Of a stretch of 64,000 nucleotides of DNA, positions 59,827 to 64,000 are shown one piece after another. Source of the DNA: Plantibacter sp. ME-Dv--P-122b (GTDB lineage Bacteria; Actinomycetota; Actinomycetes; Actinomycetales; Microbacteriaceae); contig NZ_JARVSC010000005.1 of the NCBI RefSeq assembly GCF_030209375.1, positions 186,001 to 250,000 of the forward strand, given 5' to 3'. Position numbers and translations under genes: made by a program. Under the pieces are notes generated by a model. The model was given only the letters and a program-made list of their open reading frames with translations, had not been told where the DNA came from and did not search any database. Each line of letters begins with the position of its first letter. The first letter of the stretch is position 1.

Positions 59827-62487
59827 TCAGTGGGCTGCGGCGTCCCAATCGTGCCCGCGGCCGATCTGGACCTCCAGCGGTACCGACAGTTCGGCGGCAC
59901 CCGCCATCTGTGCTCGGACGATGCGCTCCAGGGCGTCCCACTCCCCCTCGGCGACCTCGAAGATCAGTTCGTCGTGCACCTGCAGCATCATCTGCGAGCT
60001 GAGGGATTCGGAGCGCAGCTCGGACTCGATGCCGATCATGGCGCGCTTCATGATGTCGGCGGCCGAACCCTGGATCGGGGCGTTCAGTGCCTGACGTTCG
60101 GCGTTCTCCCTGACCAGTCGGTTGGGGCTCGAGAGCTCGGGGAAGAGCCTGCGACGACCGAAGATCGTCTCGGTGTAGCCGTCGAGCTTCGCCTGCTCGA
60201 CGACGTTGCGCAGGTAGTCGCGGACCGCACCGAAGCGCTCGAAGTAGTCGACCATGAGCTGCTTCGCCTCAGCGCTCGAGATCCGCAGCTGCTTCGAGAG
60301 CCCGAACGCGCTCAGACCGTAGGCGAGTCCGTACGACATCGCCTTGACCTTGTTGCGCATCGCTGGCGTGACGTCCTCGGCGGCGACGCCGAAGATGCGC
60401 GCGCCGACGAAGCGGTGGAGGTCCTCGCCGGACTTGAACGCCTCGATGAGGCCGGCGTCGCCGGAGAGGTGCGCCATGATCCGCATCTCGATCTGCGAGT
60501 AGTCGGCGGTCAGCAGGGTCTCGTACCCGGAGCCGGCTTGGAAGGCGGCGCGGATGCGGCGTCCTTCCTCGGTGCGCACGGGGATGTTCTGCAGGTTCGG
60601 GTCGGTCGAGGAGATCCGACCGGTGCTGGTCCCGATCTGCACGTACGTCGTGTGGATTCGGCCGTCGGGCGTGATCGCCTTGTCGAGCGTCTCCACGATC
60701 TGGCGGAGCTTCGTCGCATCGCGGTGCTCGAGGAGCAGCCCCAGGAACGGGTGCGGGCTCTTCTCCTGGAGGTCGGCGAGGGCGCCGGCATCGGTCGAGA
60801 ACCCCGTCTTGTTGGCGCGCGTCTTCGGCATGGCGAGCTGGTCGAAGAGGACCTCCTGCAACTGCTTCGGGGACCCGAGGTTGACCTCGCGGCCGATCTC
60901 CGCGTACGCGTTGCTCGCGAGCTCCGCAGCCCGGTTGCCGAGCTGCTCGGACAGGCCACTCAGGATGTCATGGTCGACGGTCACCCCGGTCAACTCCATG
61001 TGGGCCAGCACCTGGAGGACCGGCAGTTCCATGTCGAGCAGCACGCCGAGCGACCCGGCGTCGAGCGCCGTGCGGGTGGCCTCGGCGACACGGAGGGCGT
61101 ACCAGGCGGTACCGCCGACACCCACGGGGTCGGTCTCGGGGACGAGCTGGTTCGGGTCGGCGACGGGCATCGACTCGTCGAGATAGCGCGTGATGAGGTC
61201 GGCGATGGTCTTGTCGCCGCCGCTCGGACGCAGGAGCCAACCGGCGACCGCGGTGTCGTAGCCGAGTCCGTTGACCGTCAGGCCGGCGCGCGTGACCGCC
61301 TGGAGCTGTGGCTTGGCGTCGTGCATGATCTTCGGGGCGTCGCTCGCCAACCACGCTTCGAGCGGCGCGTAGTCGGCTTCGCCGGGACGCCAGGCGAGCG
61401 AGACGATCTCCGTGGGGGTCGCGAGGCCGGCTGCGACCGGGAGGCCTCCGTCGAGGTCGAGGTGGAGACCGATCCCGGCGGGATGTGCGGCGGCGGCACG
61501 GGTGATCCACGCCTCGAGCTCCTCGTCGAGCAGCTCCTTCTGCGGTGGCATGACCACGCCGCCCGCCTGCGGTGCGGACACGTCCGTGTTGGCCTCGAGT
61601 CCGTCGAGCTTGAGGACCCGGTCGAGCAGCGTGCGGAACTCGAGCCGCCCGAAGACGGCCGCCACCGCGTCCGCATCGATCGGTCGGCGCTCGAGGTCGG
61701 TCGGTCCGACGGGCAGTTCGACGTCGGTGAGGAGCCGGTTGAGGCGGCGGTTGCGGACCGCGTTCTCCTTGTGCTCGCGGAGGCTCTCCCCCACCTTGCC
61801 GGTGATCTCGTCGGCGCGCTCGAGGATCTGCTCGAGGGAACCGAACTGGTTGAGCCACTTCACGGCGGTCTTCTCGCCGACCTTCGGGATGCCCGGGAGG
61901 TTGTCGCTCGTCTCGCCGACGAGCGCTGCGATCTCCGGGTACTGCTCGGGCCGGATGCCGTAGCGCTCGAAGACCTTGGCACCGTCGTACCGGGTGAGCG
62001 CGGAGACACCCTGACTCGACGGGTACAGCAGGGTGACGTCGTCGGTGACGAGCTGGATGGTGTCGCGGTCGCCGGAGACGACGAGCACACGGAAGCCCTC
62101 CTCGGCGCCCTGCTTGGCGAGGGTGGCGAGGATGTCGTCGGCCTCGTAGTCCTCCTTGCTGATCGTCGTGATGTTCATCGCCTTAAGCGCCTCCTCGAGG
62201 AGCGGCACCTGCCCCTTGAACTCCGGCGGGGTCTCGCCGCGCGTGCCCTTGTACTCGGGGTACTCGCGGGTGCGGAACGAACGGCGCGAGATGTCGAAGG
62301 CCACGGCGATGTGGCTCGGGTTCTCGTTCTTGAGCAGGCTGATCAGCATGGAGATGAAGCCGTGGATGGCGTTCGTGTGCTGACCGTCGCGGGTTTGGAA
62401 GCTGTCGACCGGCAGGGCGTAGAACGCCCGGAACGCGAGCGAGTGGCCGTCGACGACGAGGAGGGTAGGCTTTTCTGATTCCGACAC
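59827..62487 (-). CDS. polA: DNA polymerase I
   Basis: An 886-residue family A polymerase used in repair and Okazaki processing. The 5'-3' nuclease domain (LVVDGHSLAFRAFYAL, VVSGDRDTIQLV, GIPKVGEKTA helix-hairpin-helix) is intact. The 3'-5' exonuclease domain lacks its DxE catalytic residues (GLHLDLDGG), so there is no proofreading, as usual in actinobacteria. Polymerase motifs A (DYSQIEMR), B (NKVKAMSYGLAYG) and C (QVHDELIFEV) are complete. GTG start; a damage-type promoter with -10 6 nt upstream suggests a leaderless, inducible transcript. Confidence 0.97.
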   Translation of the reverse strand: MSESEKPTLLVVDGHSLAFRAFYALPVDSFQTRDGQHTNAIHGFISMLISLLKNENPSHIAVAFDISRRSFRTREYPEYKGTRGETPPEFKGQVPLLEEALKAMNITTISKEDYEADDILATLAKQGAEEGFRVLVVSGDRDTIQLVTDDVTLLYPSSQGVSALTRYDGAKVFERYGIRPEQYPEIAALVGETSDNLPGIPKVGEKTAVKWLNQFGSLEQILERADEITGKVGESLREHKENAVRNRRLNRLLTDVELPVGPTDLERRPIDADAVAAVFGRLEFRTLLDRVLKLDGLEANTDVSAPQAGGVVMPPQKELLDEELEAWITRAAAAHPAGIGLHLDLDGGLPVAAGLATPTEIVSLAWRPGEADYAPLEAWLASDAPKIMHDAKPQLQAVTRAGLTVNGLGYDTAVAGWLLRPSGGDKTIADLITRYLDESMPVADPNQLVPETDPVGVGGTAWYALRVAEATRTALDAGSLGVLLDMELPVLQVLAHMELTGVTVDHDILSGLSEQLGNRAAELASNAYAEIGREVNLGSPKQLQEVLFDQLAMPKTRANKTGFSTDAGALADLQEKSPHPFLGLLLEHRDATKLRQIVETLDKAITPDGRIHTTYVQIGTSTGRISSTDPNLQNIPVRTEEGRRIRAAFQAGSGYETLLTADYSQIEMRIMAHLSGDAGLIEAFKSGEDLHRFVGARIFGVAAEDVTPAMRNKVKAMSYGLAYGLSAFGLSKQLRISSAEAKQLMVDYFERFGAVRDYLRNVVEQAKLDGYTETIFGRRRLFPELSSPNRLVRENAERQALNAPIQGSAADIMKRAMIGIESELRSESLSSQMMLQVHDELIFEVAEGEWDALERIVRAQMAGAAELSVPLEVQIGRGHDWDAAAH

Positions 62488-62493
62488 GCGCCC

Positions 62494-62516
62494 AGCCTAC
62501 AAGCCGGTGCCGACAC
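62494..62516 (-). promoter_or_regulatory. PafBC/RecA-NDp-like promoter of polA
   Basis: On the minus strand GTGTCGGCA, 8 nt (CCGGCTTG), TAGGCT, 6 nt, then GTG at 62487. TGTCGG and spacing match the uvrA/uvrB elements; the last two bases (CA for TG) differ, so it may be a weaker site. Confidence 0.58.
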
Positions 62517-62542
62517 GGCTCAGGCCCGATCCGAAGGTGGAC

Positions 62543-62965
62543 ATGACGAACGAGACCGACGACGCACTCGAGTTCCTGCGGACGAGGGGCAGCGGCGCAC
62601 TCGCCGCCAAGATGGGCATCGAGTTCACCGAGTTCACGGTGCAGCGATCCGTCGCCACCATGCCGGTCGAGGGCAACACCCAACCCGCGATGCTGCTGCA
62701 CGGTGGGGCCAACGTCGTGCTCGGCGAGTCCCTCGGGTCGATGGCCGCCAACCTCTTCGCGGGCCCGGGCAAGCTCGCCGTCGGCATCGACATCAACGCG
62801 ACGCACACCAGGTCCGCCACCGAGGGCCTCGTGACGGGGGTCTGCACCCCGATCCACCTCGGCCGTTCGCTCACCGTGCACGAGATCGCCGTCACCGACG
62901 AGCAGGGACGACGGTGCTCCACGATCCGCATCACGAACCTCATCAAGGACGCACCGACCGGCTGA
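62543..62965 (+). CDS. hotdog-fold thioesterase (PaaI/YdiI-like)
   Basis: A 140-residue acyl-CoA thioesterase-like protein. LLHGGANVVLGESLGSMAAN contains the HGG and catalytic acidic residue of the hotdog family, and AVGIDINATHTRSA plus CTPIHLGRSLTVHEI follow. The substrate is unknown (menaquinone-pathway DHNA-CoA or phenylacetyl-CoA thioesterases share this layout). ATG at 62543 has AAGG upstream. It is divergent from polA with 55 bp between, so promoters overlap. Confidence 0.9.
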   Translation: MTNETDDALEFLRTRGSGALAAKMGIEFTEFTVQRSVATMPVEGNTQPAMLLHGGANVVLGESLGSMAANLFAGPGKLAVGIDINATHTRSATEGLVTGVCTPIHLGRSLTVHEIAVTDEQGRRCSTIRITNLIKDAPTG

Positions 62966-62987
62966 CGAGCCCGGTATCGGACACAGC

Positions 62988-63021
62988 AGAGCGGCCCGCC
63001 CCCGAGGGGACGGGCCGCTCT
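62988..63021. terminator. bidirectional terminator between thioesterase and ANTAR regulator
   Basis: AGAGCGGCCCG (62988-62998) pairs with CGGGCCGCTCT (63011-63021), with a further CCCC/GGGG pairing, between convergent genes. Confidence 0.85.
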
Positions 63022-63039
63022 TGCGACGAGGGAGGAGCG

Positions 63040-63645
63040 CTACTTCTTGGCGCTGAGCTGCTCGATGATGGCCTGCGCGACATCGTGCATGGTGAGGCGA
63101 CGGTCCATGGAGGCCTTCTGGATCCAGCGGAACGCCTCGGGCTCGGTGAGGCCCATCTTCTCGTTGAGGAGGCCCTTCGCCCGGTCGACGAGCTTGCGGG
63201 TCTCGAAGCGCTCGACCATGTCGGCGACCTCGGCCTCGAGGGTGATGATCTGCTGGTAGCGCGAGAGGGCGATCTCGATCGCGGGAAGGAGGTCGTTCGG
63301 CGTGAACGGCTTCACGACGTAGGCGAGGGCGCCTGCCTCGCTCGCCCGCTCGACGAGCTCCTTCTGGCTGAAGGCCGTGAGGAGGACCACCGGGGCGATG
63401 TGCGCCTTGCCGATGCGCTCGGCCGCGGAGATGCCGTCGAGCTGAGGCATCTTGACGTCCATGATCACGAGATCCGGACGGAGTTCCGTCGCGAGGGCGA
63501 CAGCGGTCTCGCCGTCGCCGGCCTCGCCGACGACCTCGAAACCGTTGTCGCGGAGGATCTCGACGATGTCGAGGCGGATGAGGGATTCGTCCTCAGCGAC
63601 GACGACGCGCCGTGGGGCTGCGGGAGGGGTCTCTTGCTCGGTCAC
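63040..63645 (-). CDS. ANTAR-domain response regulator (PdtaR-like)
   Basis: A 201-residue two-component regulator. The receiver domain has the acidic pair in VVAEDES, phosphoacceptor Asp63 in VIMDVKMPQLDG and the Lys in VVKPF; the C-terminal ANTAR domain (about 140-195, RAKGLLNEKMGLTEPEAFRWIQKASMD) binds RNA hairpins and prevents termination. Its cognate kinase is not in this window. It resembles mycobacterial PdtaR in position beside polA. GTG at 63645 is preferred; a TTG two codons upstream is possible. Confidence 0.93.
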   Translation of the reverse strand: MTEQETPPAAPRRVVVAEDESLIRLDIVEILRDNGFEVVGEAGDGETAVALATELRPDLVIMDVKMPQLDGISAAERIGKAHIAPVVLLTAFSQKELVERASEAGALAYVVKPFTPNDLLPAIEIALSRYQQIITLEAEVADMVERFETRKLVDRAKGLLNEKMGLTEPEAFRWIQKASMDRRLTMHDVAQAIIEQLSAKK

Positions 63646-63699
63646 CCTCAAATCCTACGGTACTCTGATGCAGGTTGCTGTTCGCCGTGCGGCGGACGC

Positions 63700-63780
63700 G
63701 CCGGTGTGGCGGAATGGCAGACGCGGAGCACTCAAAATGCTTTGTCGAAAGACGTGTGGGTTCGAGTCCCACCACCGGTA
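63700..63780 (+). tRNA. tRNA-Leu (anticodon CAA)
   Basis: An 81-nt class II tRNA. Acceptor GCCGGTG (63700-63706) pairs with CACCGGT (63773-63779), with G1-U72 as the first pair; discriminator A at 63780. The anticodon stem GAGCA/TGCTT encloses CTCAAAA with anticodon CAA. The variable arm has GTC-GAAA-GAC, and the T-arm is GTGGGTTCGAGTCCCAC. The 3' CCA is not encoded (CCG follows). Confidence 0.95.
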
Positions 63781-63809
63781 CCGCGGATGAGTGGGAAAGC
63801 CCTCCGGGC

Positions 63810-63863
63810 GCACTCAACATGCTTTGTCGAAAGACGTGTGGGTTCGAGTCCCACCACCGGTAC
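63810..63863 (+). pseudogene. partial tandem copy of tRNA-Leu(CAA) (3' two-thirds)
   Basis: 54 bp repeating 63728-63781 with one mismatch (CAACAT for CAAAAT), offset exactly 82 bp. It keeps the anticodon loop, variable arm, T-arm and 3' acceptor strand but lacks the D-arm and the 5' acceptor strand: the 28 nt where they should be (63782-63809) do not form them. It cannot fold as a tRNA. It looks like either a decayed tandem duplicate or an attachment-site-like duplication. Confidence 0.9.
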
Positions 63864-63877
63864 TCTCTTCAGCCAGT

Positions 63878-63923
63878 TCAGGCTCCGGACTCAGGCTCCG
63901 GACTCAGCCCGTCCAGGCTCCGA
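63878..63923. repeat. 13-bp tandem repeat
   Basis: TCAGGCTCCGGAC at 63878-63890 and 63891-63903, followed by a degenerate third CCAGGCTCCGAC at 63913-63924. The rest of the window to 64000 has no recognisable gene on either strand. Confidence 0.85.
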
Positions 63924-64000
63924 CGACTCGTGAACCGCGCCCGATCGTCAAGCCCCTGCGCGAGGTGTCGGCGACGCCGTAGCGTACCGTCGAGAGCACG

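Noticed and set aside
59830-62478. An 882-codon open frame opposite polA
   Set aside because: High-GC codon bias opens antisense frames; its translation has no recognisable domain, and polA on the other strand is complete.
63864-64000. Start or end of another gene (for example pyruvate kinase, expected nearby by synteny)
   Set aside because: All six frames were read; none shows a recognisable C- or N-terminus before the window ends.

Overview
This 64 kb window is a gene-dense, high-GC chromosomal stretch from an actinobacterium, most likely order Micrococcales and plausibly family Microbacteriaceae. Supporting genes are the mycothiol ligase mshC, RbpA, WhiA, the OpcA-Zwf pair, a DUF3099 protein, a DUF3516 helicase, an ANTAR regulator and type B ribosomal protein L31. 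Gene order across 28-47 kb (helicase, ctaB, tkt-tal-pgi-zwf-opcA-pgl, rbpA-secG-tpiA-pgk-gap, whiA-rapZ-uvrC) and 49-63.6 kb (uvrA, uvrB, coaE, rpsA, polA, ANTAR regulator) is the order commonly seen in Actinobacteria. No prophage, insertion sequence, CRISPR array, toxin-antitoxin pair, defence island or biosynthetic cluster was seen.

Layout. 0-5 kb: end of a HAD phosphatase, a PAC2 protein, an uppP-mshC pair and an M20 peptidase. 5.1-5.6 kb: tRNA-Leu(GAG), a strong terminator and a 95-bp-period palindromic repeat array. 5.6-14.7 kb: an SF2 helicase, an SGNH esterase, a D,D-carboxypeptidase, a TrmH/SpoU methylase, a sirtuin, an alpha/beta hydrolase, a DEDDh exonuclease, L31 and an ABC ATPase. 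14.7-18.7 kb: divergent glgA/glgC, serB and fabG. 18.8-23.2 kb: a DUF3099-small protein-SURF1 operon, an ABC-F ATPase and a MalY-type lyase. 23.3-32.2 kb: the suf operon, heme A and heme O synthases and a Ski2-like helicase. 32.5-40.7 kb: a six-gene pentose-phosphate operon. 40.8-45.5 kb: RbpA, SecG, lower glycolysis and superoxide dismutase. 45.7-54.7 kb: WhiA, RapZ and the uvrC-uvrA-uvrB cluster. 54.7-63.6 kb: CoaE, ribosomal protein S1, a TIGR01777 oxidoreductase, a DUF885 hydrolase, DNA polymerase I, a thioesterase and the ANTAR regulator. 63.7-63.9 kb: tRNA-Leu(CAA) followed by a tandem copy of its 3' two-thirds.

The most interesting signal is regulatory. Five genes (the 5.6 kb helicase, the 12.6 kb exonuclease, uvrA, uvrB and polA) each have TGTCGG, then a -10 box of form TAnnnT at one fixed spacing, 6-8 nt before the start codon. 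This matches the RecA-independent, PafBC-type DNA-damage promoter known from mycobacteria (TTGTCRGTG-N8-TAnnnT). It suggests a dispersed damage regulon with leaderless mRNAs that includes two poorly characterised members. Other points are the partial tandem tRNA-Leu copy, the absence of a yvcK gene between rapZ and whiA, a suf operon without sufR, sufS or sufU but with a Rieske ferredoxin gene, and a perfect palindrome at the predicted rpsA transcription start. I found no wholly undescribed multi-gene system; most of the window is conserved core genome.
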